A stretch of 64,000 bases of DNA from Frateuria hangzhouensis (GTDB taxonomy: Bacteria; Pseudomonadota; Gammaproteobacteria; Xanthomonadales; Rhodanobacteraceae), in NCBI RefSeq assembly GCF_026410505.1, contig NZ_JAPMIU010000001.1, positions 310,001-374,000 of the forward strand, read 5' to 3'. A model generated the notes under the pieces. It made no database searches. It saw nothing but the letters and a program-made list of their open reading frames with translations, and was not told the DNA's origin. The translations under genes and the position numbers were made by a program. Shown here piece by piece: positions 33,169-42,795 of the stretch (position 1 is its first letter; each line of letters begins with the position of its first letter).

Positions 33169-35274
33169 TCAGCCGTTGGCGGCTTCGTCTTCGGTCACGG
33201 CCTTCATGGACAGGCGGATACGGCCCTGCTTATCCACCTCGAGCACCTTGACCTTCACGATGTCGCCTTCCTTGAGCTTGTCGGAGACCTTCTCCACGCG
33301 CTCGGAGGAGATCTGCGAGACGTGCACCAGGCCGTCCTTGCCCGGCATGATGGTCACGAACGCGCCGAAATCCATCAGCTTGGCGACCTTGCCCTCGTAG
33401 ATGCGGCCCGGCTCGACGTCGGAGACGATCTGCTCGATGCGCTTCTTGGCCTCGTCGGCCGCCAGGCGGTTGACCGAGGCGATGATGACGGTGCCGTCGT
33501 CGCTGATGTCGATCGTGGTGCCGGTCTCTTCGGTGATCGAGCGGATGGTGGCGCCGCCCTTGCCGATGACTTCGCGGATCTTGTCCGGATGGATCTTGAT
33601 GGTGAGCAGGCGCGGGGCGTACTCGCTCATCTCCGAACGCGGCGTGCTGATGACCTTGGCCATCTCGCCCAGGATGTGCAGGCGGCCGCGCTTGGCCTGC
33701 TCCAGCGCCACCTTCATGATCTCTTCGGTGATACCGTCGATCTTGATGTCCATCTGCAGCGCGGAGATACCGTCGGCGCTACCGGCCACCTTGAAGTCCA
33801 TGTCGCCGAGATGGTCCTCGTCGCCCAGGATGTCGGACAACACGACGAAGTCGCCGCCTTCCTTGACCAGGCCCATGGCGATACCGGCCACCGGCGACTT
33901 CAGCGGCACGCCGGCGTCCATCATGGCCAGCGAGGAACCGCACACCGAGGCCATCGAGGACGAACCGTTCGACTCGGTGATCTCAGAGACCACGCGCAGC
34001 ACGTACGGGAATTCTTCGATGCTCGGCTTGACCGCCTGCACGCCGCGCTTGGCCAGGCGGCCGTGGCCGATCTCGCGACGCTTCGGCGCGCCGAAGCGGC
34101 CGGCCTCGCCCACCGAGAACGGCGGGAAGTTGTAGTGGAACAGGAACGGATCTTTCGACTCGCCTTCCGGCGCGTCGATGATCTGCGCATCGCGGGTGGT
34201 ACCCAGCGTGGCCACGACCAGCGCCTGCGTCTCGCCGCGGGTGAACAGCGCCGAACCGTGGGTGCGCGGCAGCACGCCCACGCGCACGCTGATCGGGCGC
34301 ACGTCGTCGAGCTGGCGGCCGTCGATGCGCACCTTGGACTTGAGCACGCTGTCGCGCATGGTGTGGTATTCGAGCTCGCCGAATTCCTTCGACAGCTCGG
34401 CAGTCGACCAGCCGTTGGCTTCGGCCTGGACCTTGAGGGTCTCCAGCACGTCGGCCTTGATCGCGGAGATCGCGTCGCGGCGCTGCAGCTTGTCGCGCAC
34501 CTGGAAGGCTTCTTCCAGCTTGTTGCCGACTTCGCCCTTGAGCGCGGCGATCAGCGACTCGTTGCGCGCCGGCGCCTGCCAGGTCGACGCGGGCCTGGCC
34601 GCTTCGGTGGCGAGCTCGGCGATGGCATTGATCGCGATCTGCATCTGCTTGTGGCCGAACATCACCGCGCCGAGCATGACTTCCTCGGACAGCAGCTTGG
34701 CCTCGGACTCGACCATCAGCACGGCACCGGCGGTACCGGCGACAACGAGATCGAGGTCGGAGGTCTTCAGCTCGGTATGCGTCGGGTTGAGCAGGTACTG
34801 GCCGTTGGCATAGCCGACGCGGGCGGCTGCGATCGGGCCCTTGAACGGGATCCCGGCCAGCGACAGCGCGGCGGAGGCGCCGAGCATCGCGACGATGTCG
34901 CCGTCAACCTCGGGGTTGAGCGAAACGACCTGGGCGATGACCTGCACTTCGTTCTTGTAGTCGTCCGGGAACAGCGGGCGCACCGGGCGATCGATCAGGC
35001 GCGAGGTCAGCGTTTCCTTCTCGGTCGGGCGGCCTTCGCGCTTGAAGAATCCGCCAGGGATACGACCGGCGGAGTAGAACTTCTCGACATAGTCGACGGT
35101 GAGCGGGAAGAAATCCTGCCCCTCGCGCGGCTTGGCCGCGGCCACCGCGGTGACCAGCACGACGGTACCACCCATGCTGGCCATGACCGCACCGGACGCC
35201 TGGCGGGCGATTTCGCCCGTCTCCAGTGTGACTTCGTGATTACCGTACTGGAATGACTTGGTTACTTTCGCCAC
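33169..35274 (-). CDS. pnp: Polyribonucleotide nucleotidyltransferase (PNPase)
   Basis: A 701-residue 3'-5' phosphorolytic exoribonuclease. It has two RNase PH domains (the first beginning near residue 10, the second with [16 protein letters not shown] and [19 protein letters not shown]), an intervening helical domain, a KH domain ([17 protein letters not shown]) and an S1 domain ([15 protein letters not shown]). It follows rpsO across a spacer with two copies of a two-hairpin repeat. In E. coli the leader is cut by RNase III and autoregulated by PNPase; here the hairpins are different. Confidence 0.98.
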   Translation of the reverse strand: MAKVTKSFQYGNHEVTLETGEIARQASGAVMASMGGTVVLVTAVAAAKPREGQDFFPLTVDYVEKFYSAGRIPGGFFKREGRPTEKETLTSRLIDRPVRPLFPDDYKNEVQVIAQVVSLNPEVDGDIVAMLGASAALSLAGIPFKGPIAAARVGYANGQYLLNPTHTELKTSDLDLVVAGTAGAVLMVESEAKLLSEEVMLGAVMFGHKQMQIAINAIAELATEAARPASTWQAPARNESLIAALKGEVGNKLEEAFQVRDKLQRRDAISAIKADVLETLKVQAEANGWSTAELSKEFGELEYHTMRDSVLKSKVRIDGRQLDDVRPISVRVGVLPRTHGSALFTRGETQALVVATLGTTRDAQIIDAPEGESKDPFLFHYNFPPFSVGEAGRFGAPKRREIGHGRLAKRGVQAVKPSIEEFPYVLRVVSEITESNGSSSMASVCGSSLAMMDAGVPLKSPVAGIAMGLVKEGGDFVVLSDILGDEDHLGDMDFKVAGSADGISALQMDIKIDGITEEIMKVALEQAKRGRLHILGEMAKVISTPRSEMSEYAPRLLTIKIHPDKIREVIGKGGATIRSITEETGTTIDISDDGTVIIASVNRLAADEAKKRIEQIVSDVEPGRIYEGKVAKLMDFGAFVTIMPGKDGLVHVSQISSERVEKVSDKLKEGDIVKVKVLEVDKQGRIRLSMKAVTEDEAANG

Positions 35275-35294
35275 GGGCTTTTGTCCTATTGAAG

Positions 35295-35342
35295 AGTGCG
35301 GCCAAGAATGGCCGCTTGTTGACTTTCGCGTTCTAGGGAACG
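35295..35342 (+). repeat. Two-hairpin intergenic repeat, family C, copy 1
   Basis: AGTGCGGCC-N6-GGCCGCTT, then a short TTGA-containing linker, then CGTTC-TAGG-GAACG. Copies 2 and 3 are at 35359-35411 and, inverted, 41784-41834. Confidence 0.7.
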
Positions 35343-35358
35343 AACACAGAAATCAAAC

Positions 35359-35411
35359 AGTGCGGCCCACGCAGGGCCGCTTCCTGACCTTCGCGTTCAC
35401 GGATGAACGCG
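35359..35411 (+). repeat. Two-hairpin intergenic repeat, family C, copy 2
   Basis: AGTGCGGCC-CACGCA-GGGCCGCTT, linker with CCTGACCTT, then CGCGTTCA-CGGA-TGAACGCG. It is in tandem with copy 1 in the rpsO-pnp spacer. On the transcribed minus strand the GCGGCC stem is followed by a T-rich stretch, so it could also attenuate transcription into pnp. Confidence 0.75.
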
Positions 35412-35416
35412 GAAAA

Positions 35417-35686
35417 TCAACGACGGAGGCCGAGGCGCTCGATCAGGGCCTGGTAGCGGCCAAGGTCACGATCCTTGAGGTAGGCCAGCAGGCTCTTGCG
35501 GCGGTTCACCAACTGCAGCAGCCCACGACGCGAGTGGTGATCCTGCTTGTGCTCCTTGAAGTGGCCGGTCAGATGTTCGATGCGGGCCGACAGCAGGGCC
35601 ACCTGCACCTCCGGCGAGCCGGTGTCGTTGGGCACGCGGCCGTAGTCAGCAATGATCTTGCTGGTCTGTTCTGCGGTAAGGGACAT
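35417..35686 (-). CDS. rpsO: 30S ribosomal protein S15
   Basis: An 89-residue primary rRNA-binding protein. It has the family sequence from [17 protein letters not shown] through [14 protein letters not shown] and [14 protein letters not shown] to the C-terminal [13 protein letters not shown]. Length equals E. coli S15 with the initiator methionine. It stands between truB and pnp in the classical order, separated from pnp by the paired hairpin repeat. Confidence 0.99.
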   Translation of the reverse strand: MSLTAEQTSKIIADYGRVPNDTGSPEVQVALLSARIEHLTGHFKEHKQDHHSRRGLLQLVNRRKSLLAYLKDRDLGRYQALIERLGLRR

Positions 35687-35923
35687 GGGTATCTCTTCCT
35701 AAAAAAAATGCGGATGCGGAACTTGTGCAACGTCACCACCGATGAGGTTGCACAAGCTCCGCTGGTTGGATGCAAAGCTCTGGAACAAGCTCGCTATTGT
35801 AGCGAGGGCGGGCGGGTGGCAACAAGAGCGTGAAATGGGCCGTTTGCGGCCCTTCCTTCCCTTGCAAGAGGGGATTTACGGCCCCAGGGAACGGTTCTGC
35901 GGCTGGAAAGCCCCGTCCAGGGC

Positions 35924-36874
35924 TCACGGGGTGGGCAGGTTGAAGCCGCGGACGACGCGCACGCGCCCGCAGGAGTCCGGTTCGATCAGCGCCAGCAGGC
36001 GGCCATCGGGGGCGAAGGCCGTGCTGCGGCCCTGCTCCGCCGGGCCAGGCCAGGGAATCTGCTGGCCTTGGGCGACGGCACGCGTCAGGGGTTCGTCCAG
36101 CCGCAATGGCGGCAGATCGGCCAGTCCGGCGGAAAGTGGCAACAACAGCGCATCGAGCGCCGCCTCACCCTGCCCGGCCGCCTGCTCCAGCTCGGCCAGC
36201 GTCACCATCGCCGGTTCGCGGAACGGCTCCACCCACAGGCGGCGCAGCGCCGTCAGGTGCGCTCCGCAGCCCAATCGCTCCCCCAGATCCACCGCCAGGC
36301 TGCGGATGTAGGTGCCCGAGCCGCACTCGACCCGCAGTTGCAGGCGGTCGCCTTCACGCGCCAGCAGTTCCAGGCGATGGATATCCACCTCGCGCGGCGG
36401 CACGTCGACCGCTTCGCCGCGCCGTGCCTTGGCGTACAAGGGTTCGCCACCCTGCTTCAGAGCCGAAAAGACGGGTGGCACCTGCACGATGCGGCCGCGC
36501 AGGGAGGCCAGTACCTCTTCGAGGACAGCGTCATCCAGTGGCGGCACCGGCCGTTGCCCGACGACCTCACCCTCGAGATCAGCCGTGGTGGTGGTGACGC
36601 CCAACTGGCATTGGGCGAGATAGGCCTTGCGCGATCCCAGCAATATGCCTGCGATCTTGGTGCCCTCGCCGAAACATAGCGGCAGCAGCCCGGTCGCCAG
36701 CGGGTCAAGCGCTCCGCTGTGCCCGCCTTTGGCGGCGCGCAGCAAGCGGCGCGCCGCCTGCAGGGCCTGGTTCGAGCTCATGCCCAGCGGCTTGTCGAGC
36801 AGCAGGATGCCGTGCAGGTCGCGCAGATCCTGGCGCAGCGCCGTTGCCCGGGATTTACGACTCGCTTTCGCCAT
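35924..36874 (-). CDS. truB: tRNA pseudouridine(55) synthase
   Basis: A 316-residue enzyme that forms pseudouridine 55 in the T loop of tRNAs. Motif I with the catalytic aspartate is seen as [17 protein letters not shown] (D near residue 52), with [17 protein letters not shown] before it and [12 protein letters not shown] after it. A PUA-like C-terminal domain ends the protein. The start at 36874 ([17 protein letters not shown]) overlaps rbfA by 20 bases. Confidence 0.97.
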   Translation of the reverse strand: MAKASRKSRATALRQDLRDLHGILLLDKPLGMSSNQALQAARRLLRAAKGGHSGALDPLATGLLPLCFGEGTKIAGILLGSRKAYLAQCQLGVTTTTADLEGEVVGQRPVPPLDDAVLEEVLASLRGRIVQVPPVFSALKQGGEPLYAKARRGEAVDVPPREVDIHRLELLAREGDRLQLRVECGSGTYIRSLAVDLGERLGCGAHLTALRRLWVEPFREPAMVTLAELEQAAGQGEAALDALLLPLSAGLADLPPLRLDEPLTRAVAQGQQIPWPGPAEQGRSTAFAPDGRLLALIEPDSCGRVRVVRGFNLPTP

Positions 36875-37235
36875 CGGTATCCGGCGGGATGTCGCCCGAG
36901 TCGCGCAGCAATCGTTCGATGCGCTCGCTCTTGTCGACCGAGTCGTCGTACTTGAAGCGCAACTCCGGCACCCGGCGCAGGCGCATGCTGCGCGAGAGCG
37001 TGCGGCGGAATTCGATGGCCAGTTCGTTGAGCGCCTTGACCGCCTCCCTGGCGCGCTCCGCCTGCAATGCCGTGACCCAGACGCTGGCGAAGTCGAGGTC
37101 ACGGGTGACTTCGACGTCGGAAACGCTCACCGACGGCAGCGCGTGGTCGCGTACGGCGGCATGCACCAGGAGGCCGAGCTCGCGGCGGAGTTCGGCGCCT
37201 ACGCGGTCGGTACGTTTGAAGTCGCGTGAGGGCAT
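36855..37235 (-). CDS. rbfA: Ribosome-binding factor A
   Basis: A 126-residue KH-type factor for 30S maturation and cold adaptation. It starts [20 protein letters not shown], contains [19 protein letters not shown], and ends in an acidic tail ([15 protein letters not shown]). The ATG at 37235 is the family start. It lies 136 bases after infB and overlaps truB. Confidence 0.96.
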   Translation of the reverse strand: MPSRDFKRTDRVGAELRRELGLLVHAAVRDHALPSVSVSDVEVTRDLDFASVWVTALQAERAREAVKALNELAIEFRRTLSRSMRLRRVPELRFKYDDSVDKSERIERLLRDSGDIPPDTDGESES

Positions 37236-37371
37236 GGGATGGCCGTAAATCGTAATGGGGGGAGGAAAATCGAAACAGCCGCCAGCGCGGAAAAACGGGA
37301 AGGTCATGGGGGATCGCCTTGACGCTTCCCCATCGACCATTCCCGATTCCCGGACGTTGCAACGCAATGCG

Positions 37372-40128
37372 TTACAACGTCCTCGCCACCTCGATGCGCT
37401 CGAAGCACTCGATCTGGTCGCCGACCTTGACGTCGTTGTACTGCTTCACGGCGATACCGCATTCCATGCCGTTGCGCACTTCGTCGACCAGTTCCTTGAA
37501 GCGGCGCAGCGATTCCAGTTCGCCCTGGAAGACCACCGTGTTGTCGCGCAGCACGCGGATCGGCTTGTTCCGCTTGACCGTGCCATCGGTGACCATGCAG
37601 CCGGCGACCTGGCCGAACTTGGAGCTGCGGAAGACTTCGCGTACCTGCGCGATGCCGATGATTTCCTCGCGCACTTCCACGCCCAGCAGACCGGAAGCCG
37701 CCTGCTTCACCTGATCGATGACGTCGTAGATGATCGAGAAGTAACGGACGTCCAGGCCCGCCGTGTCGATCACCTTGCGCGCCGAGGCGTCGGCACGCAC
37801 GTTGAAGCCGATGATCAGCGCCTTGGAGGCGGCCGCGAGCGTCGCGTCGGATTCGGTGATGCCACCGACGCCGGCGGCAATCACGTTGACCTTCACGTTC
37901 TCGTTGCCGATCTGGCTGAGCGAGTCGCGCAGCGCCTGCACCGAACCCTGCACGTCGGCCTTGACCAGGATGTTGAGCGTCTGCACTTCACCCTGGCCCA
38001 TCTGCGCCATGATGTCCTCGAGGCGGTTGGCCTTGCTGACCATGCGCGTCTCGCGGCGCTTCTGCTGGCGCTCGGCGGCCACTTCGCGGGCCAGCCGCTC
38101 GTCGGCCACCACCACGAAGTCGTCGCCCGCCTCCGGCACGCCGGACAGGCCAAGCACCTGCACCGGAATCGACGGACCGGCTTCCTGCACGGTCTTGCCG
38201 TTCTCGTCGACCAGCGCGCGCATGCGGCCGTATTCGACGCCGCAGACCACGAAGTCGCCGCGCTTGAGCGTGCCTTGTTGCACCAGCACCGTCGCCACCG
38301 GGCCACGGCCCTTGTCCAGGCTCGATTCGATCACCACGCCCGAGGCGGGGCCATCGAACACGGCGGTCAGCTCCATCACCTCGGCCTGCACCGATACCGC
38401 GTCGAGCAGGTCGTCGACGCCCATGCCGGTCTTGGCCGACAGCGGAATGAACGGCGTATCGCCGCCCCATTCTTCCGGGATGACCTCGAGGTTGCCCAGG
38501 CCCTGCTTGACGTGGTCCGGGTTGGCGTCAGCCTTGTCCATCTTGTTGAGCGCCACGATCAGCGGCACCTTGGCGGCGCGCGCGTGCTGCACGGCCTCGG
38601 CCGTCTGCGGCATCACGCCGTCATCGGCGGCCACCACCAGCACCACGATGTCGGTGGACTGCGCGCCGCGGGCACGCATCGCGGTGAACGCGGCATGGCC
38701 CGGGGTGTCGAGGAAGGTGATCACGCCCTTGGGCGTATCCACGTGGTATGCGCCGATGTGCTGGGTGATGCCACCGGCTTCGCCGGAGGCGACCTTGGTG
38801 CGGCGGATATAGTCCAGCAGCGAGGTCTTGCCGTGGTCGACGTGGCCCATGATGGTGACCACCGGCGGACGCGAGGACTTCTCGCCTTCCAGCTCGGCGT
38901 TCTGGGTGTGCGCGGCCAATGCGGCCTCGGCGTTGCTCTCGGTCGCCTCGACCGGGGTATGCCCCAGTTCCTCGACCACCAGCGTGGCGGTGTCGCGGTC
39001 GATGGTCTGGTTGATGGTGGCCATCACGCCCATCTTGAAGAGCGCCTTGACCACTTCGGAACCCTTGACCGCCATCTTCTGCGCCAGGTCGGCGACCAGG
39101 TTGGCATCGCCCACGACCACTTCGCGCACCACCGGTGCGGTGGGACGCGAGAAGCCATGCGGACCCGAGGCCGCGGCGCTGCTGCCGCGACCCATGTCGC
39201 GTCCGCCCCGGCCGGGCTTGCCGCGCTTGCTGGACCGGCGTGCGCGATCGGCCTCGGACAGGTGCAGTTCGCCGCTGGCGAAGCGCTTCCCACCCGGACC
39301 TTCGTCGCGGTCGCGGCCGTGGCGGCCCTTGGCGGCGGCGGCGCGCGCATCGGCAGGTGCCGGTGCAGGCGCCGGCGCGGGGGCCGGTGCGGCGACGACG
39401 ACCTTCTTCTCGCGCTTGCGCGGTTCATGGATGCGCGGAACGATCATGCCGAACGCGCTGTGATCGGTACCGCTGCTGGACGATGCTGGAGCCGGCGTGG
39501 CGGCCGCGGCGACGGTTTCGCCGGCGGCTTCTGCGACCGGTTCTGCGGCGGCGGCGACCGGCTCGGCTGCCTCGGTACCCTTCGCGCTCGCAGCCGCCTG
39601 CTCGTCGGCCTGGCGACGCGCTTCCTCGGCTTGGCGCTGCTGCTCCTCCTGCGCATGCAGGGCTTCTTCCTGGCGACGCTGCTCGGCTTCCAGGCGCTCC
39701 TGCTCTTCATGCTCGCGCTGCTGCTGCGATTCGGCCAGCTTGCGCACGGCCTCCTCGCGCTCGGGCTCGGCACTCGCTTCTTCGGCGATCACGCTGCGCT
39801 TGACGTAGGTGCGCTTGGCGCGCACTTCCACGTTGACCGTCTTGGCGCTGCTGGACGCGCCGCGGCCACCGGGCGTGGCGACCTTCAGCTCGCTGACCTT
39901 GCGGCGCTTGAGGGTGATCTGGCGCGGCGCGCTGTCCTCCACCTCGGGAGTCGCTTCGCCCTTGCCGTGGGTGCGGCGCAGGAAGCCCAGCAGTTTCACC
40001 TTCTCGGTGCTGCTGATGACCTGCTCCGGATCGGAGAAATTCATGCCCGCCTCGCCAAGCTGCCCCAGCAGCTTGGTGACCGGCATGCCCAGCACCTGGG
40101 CAAGTTGTTTGATCGTTACATCCGACAT
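37372..40128 (-). CDS. infB: Translation initiation factor IF-2
   Basis: A 918-residue GTPase that brings fMet-tRNA to the 30S subunit. It has the N-terminal IF2-N domain ([18 protein letters not shown]). A long charged, alanine/glutamate/glutamine- and Ala-Pro-rich linker (residues about 120-300) follows. After a second IF2-N comes the G domain with [20 protein letters not shown] and SAKTG. Domains II to IV end in the fMet-tRNA-binding C2. The low-complexity linker makes the protein slightly longer than E. coli IF-2 (890). Confidence 0.98.
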   Translation of the reverse strand: MSDVTIKQLAQVLGMPVTKLLGQLGEAGMNFSDPEQVISSTEKVKLLGFLRRTHGKGEATPEVEDSAPRQITLKRRKVSELKVATPGGRGASSSAKTVNVEVRAKRTYVKRSVIAEEASAEPEREEAVRKLAESQQQREHEEQERLEAEQRRQEEALHAQEEQQRQAEEARRQADEQAAASAKGTEAAEPVAAAAEPVAEAAGETVAAAATPAPASSSSGTDHSAFGMIVPRIHEPRKREKKVVVAAPAPAPAPAPAPADARAAAAKGRHGRDRDEGPGGKRFASGELHLSEADRARRSSKRGKPGRGGRDMGRGSSAAASGPHGFSRPTAPVVREVVVGDANLVADLAQKMAVKGSEVVKALFKMGVMATINQTIDRDTATLVVEELGHTPVEATESNAEAALAAHTQNAELEGEKSSRPPVVTIMGHVDHGKTSLLDYIRRTKVASGEAGGITQHIGAYHVDTPKGVITFLDTPGHAAFTAMRARGAQSTDIVVLVVAADDGVMPQTAEAVQHARAAKVPLIVALNKMDKADANPDHVKQGLGNLEVIPEEWGGDTPFIPLSAKTGMGVDDLLDAVSVQAEVMELTAVFDGPASGVVIESSLDKGRGPVATVLVQQGTLKRGDFVVCGVEYGRMRALVDENGKTVQEAGPSIPVQVLGLSGVPEAGDDFVVVADERLAREVAAERQQKRRETRMVSKANRLEDIMAQMGQGEVQTLNILVKADVQGSVQALRDSLSQIGNENVKVNVIAAGVGGITESDATLAAASKALIIGFNVRADASARKVIDTAGLDVRYFSIIYDVIDQVKQAASGLLGVEVREEIIGIAQVREVFRSSKFGQVAGCMVTDGTVKRNKPIRVLRDNTVVFQGELESLRRFKELVDEVRNGMECGIAVKQYNDVKVGDQIECFERIEVARTL

Positions 40129-40260
40129 CGTGTTCTTTCTCCGCCGTTCCCGCGCTTATCGTCCGTGCGGCCCAAGCCTGCACGTCCACCTCCATCCTTG
40201 GCGGAAGTCCCGCATGGGACTTCCTCGGCGCGCCCTTCCGAAGGCGCCGCCGTTCCGCGG

Positions 40261-41760
40261 TTAACCACCCTTCTCCAATCGCTCGATCATCGGTGCGCGG
40301 GCTGCCATGATCAACGCGGCGGCGCGCTCCTCGTCCATGCCCTCGATGTCGATCAGGTCGTCGACCGCAAGGTCGGCCAGGTCGTCCACCGTACCTATTT
40401 CACGTGCAGCCAGCGCATAGGCAGTGGCCTCGTCCATGCCCGCCAGAGCGAGCAGTTCTTCGGACGGTTCGGCGATGCCCTCTTCCACGGCCAGTGCCTC
40501 GGTCAGCAGAGCGTCGCGGGCGCGGGCCCGAAGTTCCTCGACGATGTCCTCGTCGAACCCCTCGACCGCCAGCAGTTCGGCGCTGGGCACGTAAGCGATT
40601 TCCTCCACGCTGGAGAAGCCTTCCTGCACCAGGATGTTGGCAATCTCCTCGTCCACTTCCAGCTTGTCCATGAACAGCTGGCGCGCGGCCTGCTGCTCGG
40701 ACTCGCTCTTGGCGGTGACCTGGTCCTGCGTCATCACGTTGAGCTGCCAGCCGGTGAGCTTGCTGGCCAGGCGCACGTTCTGGCCGCCGCGGCCGATCGC
40801 CTGGGACAGTTTGTCCTCGGCCACCGCGATGTCCATCGAGTGCTTTTCCTCGTCCATGATGATGGACTGGACCTCGGCCGGCGCCATCGCGTTGATGACG
40901 TACTGCGCCTGGTTCTCGTGCCACAGGATGATGTCCACGCGCTCGCCGTTGAGCTCGTTGGACACCGCCTGCACGCGCGAACCGCGCATGCCGATGCAGG
41001 CGCCGATGGGGTCGGTGCGGCTGTCGTGCGCGAGCACGGCGATCTTGGCGCGGTCGCCCGGATCGCGTGCGCAGCCCTTGATCTCGACCAGGCCCTGGCC
41101 GACTTCCGGTACCTCGAGCTTGAACAGCTCGATCATGAATTCGGGAGCGGCGCGCGAGACGAACAGCTGCGGACCGCGCACTTCCGAGCGCACTTCATAG
41201 AGGTAACCGCGCACGCGGTCGCCGACGCGGGCCGATTCGCGCGGAATGGTCTTGTCGCGCGGAATGAAGGCCTCGGCATTGGAACCCAGGTCCAGATAGA
41301 CGTTGCCGCGCTCGACGCGCTTGACGATGCCGGTGACCAATTCGCCGACGCGCTCCTGGAAGGCATCGACCACCTGCTGGCGCTCGGCCTCGCGCACGCG
41401 CTGCACGATCACCTGCTTGGCTGCCTGCGCCGCGATGCGACCGAATTCGGCATTCTCGACCTGCTGCTCGATGTAGTCGCCCACCTGGGCGTCCTCGCGC
41501 TCGTCCACCGCGTCCATCAGGCGCAGCTGGTGGAACGGGGATTCCATCTCGCCGTCGTCGGCAATGACTTCCCAGCGGCGGAACGTCTCGTAGTCGCCGG
41601 TCTGGCGATCGATCGCGACGCGGACGTCGGGATCTTCCTCCGGATAGCGCTTCTTCGCGGCCGAAGCCAACGCCGCTTCCATCGCCTCGAAGATCACTTC
41701 GCGCGGCACGCCCTTTTCATTGGCGACCGCATCGACGACCAGCAACAATTCTTTGCTCAT
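40261..41760 (-). CDS. nusA: Transcription termination/antitermination factor NusA
   Basis: A 499-residue RNA-polymerase-binding factor. The N-terminal domain starts [19 protein letters not shown]1 ([20 protein letters not shown]), KH1 ([17 protein letters not shown]) and KH2 ([18 protein letters not shown]) follow. Two C-terminal acidic repeats ([20 protein letters not shown] and the related last 70 residues) are present, as in E. coli. The ATG at 41760 is preferred; the frame extends 10 residues upstream into the spacer repeat. Confidence 0.98.
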   Translation of the reverse strand: MSKELLLVVDAVANEKGVPREVIFEAMEAALASAAKKRYPEEDPDVRVAIDRQTGDYETFRRWEVIADDGEMESPFHQLRLMDAVDEREDAQVGDYIEQQVENAEFGRIAAQAAKQVIVQRVREAERQQVVDAFQERVGELVTGIVKRVERGNVYLDLGSNAEAFIPRDKTIPRESARVGDRVRGYLYEVRSEVRGPQLFVSRAAPEFMIELFKLEVPEVGQGLVEIKGCARDPGDRAKIAVLAHDSRTDPIGACIGMRGSRVQAVSNELNGERVDIILWHENQAQYVINAMAPAEVQSIIMDEEKHSMDIAVAEDKLSQAIGRGGQNVRLASKLTGWQLNVMTQDQVTAKSESEQQAARQLFMDKLEVDEEIANILVQEGFSSVEEIAYVPSAELLAVEGFDEDIVEELRARARDALLTEALAVEEGIAEPSEELLALAGMDEATAYALAAREIGTVDDLADLAVDDLIDIEGMDEERAAALIMAARAPMIERLEKGG

Positions 41761-41783
41761 TTGCAGCAACCTCGGTATTTGTA

Positions 41784-41834
41784 CGTTCATCCATGAACGC
41801 GAGAATCAAGAAGCGGCCATCCATGGCCGCACTC
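41784..41834 (-). repeat. Two-hairpin intergenic repeat, family C, copy 3
   Basis: On the minus strand AGTGCGGCC-ATGGAT-GGCCGCTT, linker CTTGATTCT, then CGCGTTCA-TGGA-TGAACG. It fills the rimP-nusA spacer. Its orientation relative to transcription is opposite to that of the two copies in the rpsO-pnp spacer. Confidence 0.75.
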
Positions 41835-41860
41835 TCAAATTTCTTCCGGCTTCGCTGTAC

Positions 41861-42391
41861 TTACTGGCCGGTCTTCTTTGTGGATTTCTTGCCACCGGGC
41901 TTGGACTGCGGCACGTAACCGAGCGCTGCCCAGTCCGGCACCACACGCGCGCTTTCCACCGCATCGTGGTCGAACTCGAACGCCTTGCCCTCCGCTTCGA
42001 AGCTCAGCCGCTCGCCGTCGACCGCAACCAGCTTGCCGCGCAGGCGCCGCCGCCCTTCGATGGGTGCCTTCAGCAGCACCTTTACCTCTTGCCCCACCAC
42101 CCGGGCGAACTGCTCCGCGGTGAACAGCGGACGGTCGATACCGGGCGAGGAAACCTCGAGCACATAATGGCCCGGGATCGGGTCTTCCACGTCCAGCAGC
42201 GCGGAGAGCTCGCGGCTGGCCGATTCGCAGTCCTCGAGCGTCACTTCGCGGCCATCGGCGTGATCGAGCACGTCCAGATAGACGCGCAGGGTACTCTGCC
42301 CTTGCGACGGGGAGAACTCCACGCCCAGGCATTCCACGCCCTGATCGGCGAGAACCTCGGTGAAGCGTTGTGCCAGCGCCTGTGTATCCAT
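41861..42391 (-). CDS. rimP: Ribosome maturation factor RimP
   Basis: A 176-residue 30S assembly factor. It begins [20 protein letters not shown], contains [18 protein letters not shown] and the signature [15 protein letters not shown], and has a basic lysine-rich C terminus ([13 protein letters not shown]). The ATG at 42391 is the family start. It is the first protein gene after initiator tRNA metY, as in E. coli. Confidence 0.97.
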   Translation of the reverse strand: MDTQALAQRFTEVLADQGVECLGVEFSPSQGQSTLRVYLDVLDHADGREVTLEDCESASRELSALLDVEDPIPGHYVLEVSSPGIDRPLFTAEQFARVVGQEVKVLLKAPIEGRRRLRGKLVAVDGERLSFEAEGKAFEFDHDAVESARVVPDWAALGYVPQSKPGGKKSTKKTGQ

Positions 42392-42412
42392 ATCCGTTCT
42401 GCCTGCGTCAGA

Positions 42413-42440
42413 AACAAAAAATGGGCTCAAGCGGCCCATT
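42413..42440 (-). terminator. Second terminator/attenuator between metY and rimP
   Basis: AATGGGC and GCCCATT form a 7-bp stem followed on the minus strand by TTTTTTG, 22 bases before the rimP start. Transcription of the operon must read through it. Confidence 0.75.
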
Positions 42441-42534
42441 CCCTTTACCCCGACGATGTGCCGACTCGTCCAGGCTCTTTCCGGCGGATGGACGGCCATT
42501 CGAACGGCCGACCATCGCGACGCATCCTTGCGCC

Positions 42535-42562
42535 CAACAAAAAAGCCTCACGAGGAGGCTTT
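42535..42562 (-). terminator. Terminator downstream of metY
   Basis: AAAGCCTC and GAGGCTTT form an 8-bp stem around five bases, followed on the minus strand by a T run. It lies about 20 bases past the tRNA 3' end. Confidence 0.88.
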
Positions 42563-42580
42563 CTTGTTCTAAGAAAGATC

Positions 42581-42657
42581 TGGTAGCGGGGGCAGGATTC
42601 GAACCTGCGACCTTCGGGTTATGAGCCCGACGAGCTGCCAGACTGCTCCACCCCGCA
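42581..42657 (-). tRNA. metY: Initiator tRNA-fMet (CAT)
   Basis: A 77-base tRNA with encoded CCA and anticodon CAT (loop CTCATAA). Initiator features are present: position 1 and position 72 do not pair (T and T), and three consecutive G-C pairs (GGG/CCC) close the anticodon loop. The body is nearly identical to E. coli tRNA-fMet (GGAGCAG, GCTCGTCGGGCTCATAACCC). It precedes rimP-nusA-infB, matching the E. coli metY operon. Confidence 0.98.
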
Positions 42658-42670
42658 TCAGAGTCCGCAA

Positions 42671-42699
42671 ACTATAGCGGCATGGCCGATTTCTTGCAA
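42671..42699 (-). promoter_or_regulatory. Promoter of metY-rimP-nusA-infB
   Basis: Minus strand TTGCAA (42694-42699), a 17-base spacer, then TATAGT (42671-42676), 13 bases before the tRNA 5' end. Confidence 0.75.
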
Positions 42700-42733
42700 G
42701 CTTTTCCGTGTCGGAATTTCTCGTGCCGGTTCT

Positions 42734-42787
42734 CGTAGGATGGGCTTCAGCCCACCTTCCAACATGGTGGGCTGAAGCCCACCCTAA
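42734..42787. repeat. REP-like palindromic repeat, family A, paired copy
   Basis: GATGGGCTTCAGCCCACC and the inverted GGTGGGCTGAAGCCCACC separated by 11 bases. It lies between nuoN and the metY promoter. Confidence 0.85.
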
Positions 42788-42795
42788 GAAAGCTT

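Noticed and set aside
37255-41796. A 1,513-codon open frame on the plus strand opposite infB and nusA
   Set aside because: It is antisense to two certain genes, has low-complexity His/Arg/Leu/Val composition without domains, and is expected from third-position G/C bias in high-G+C DNA.
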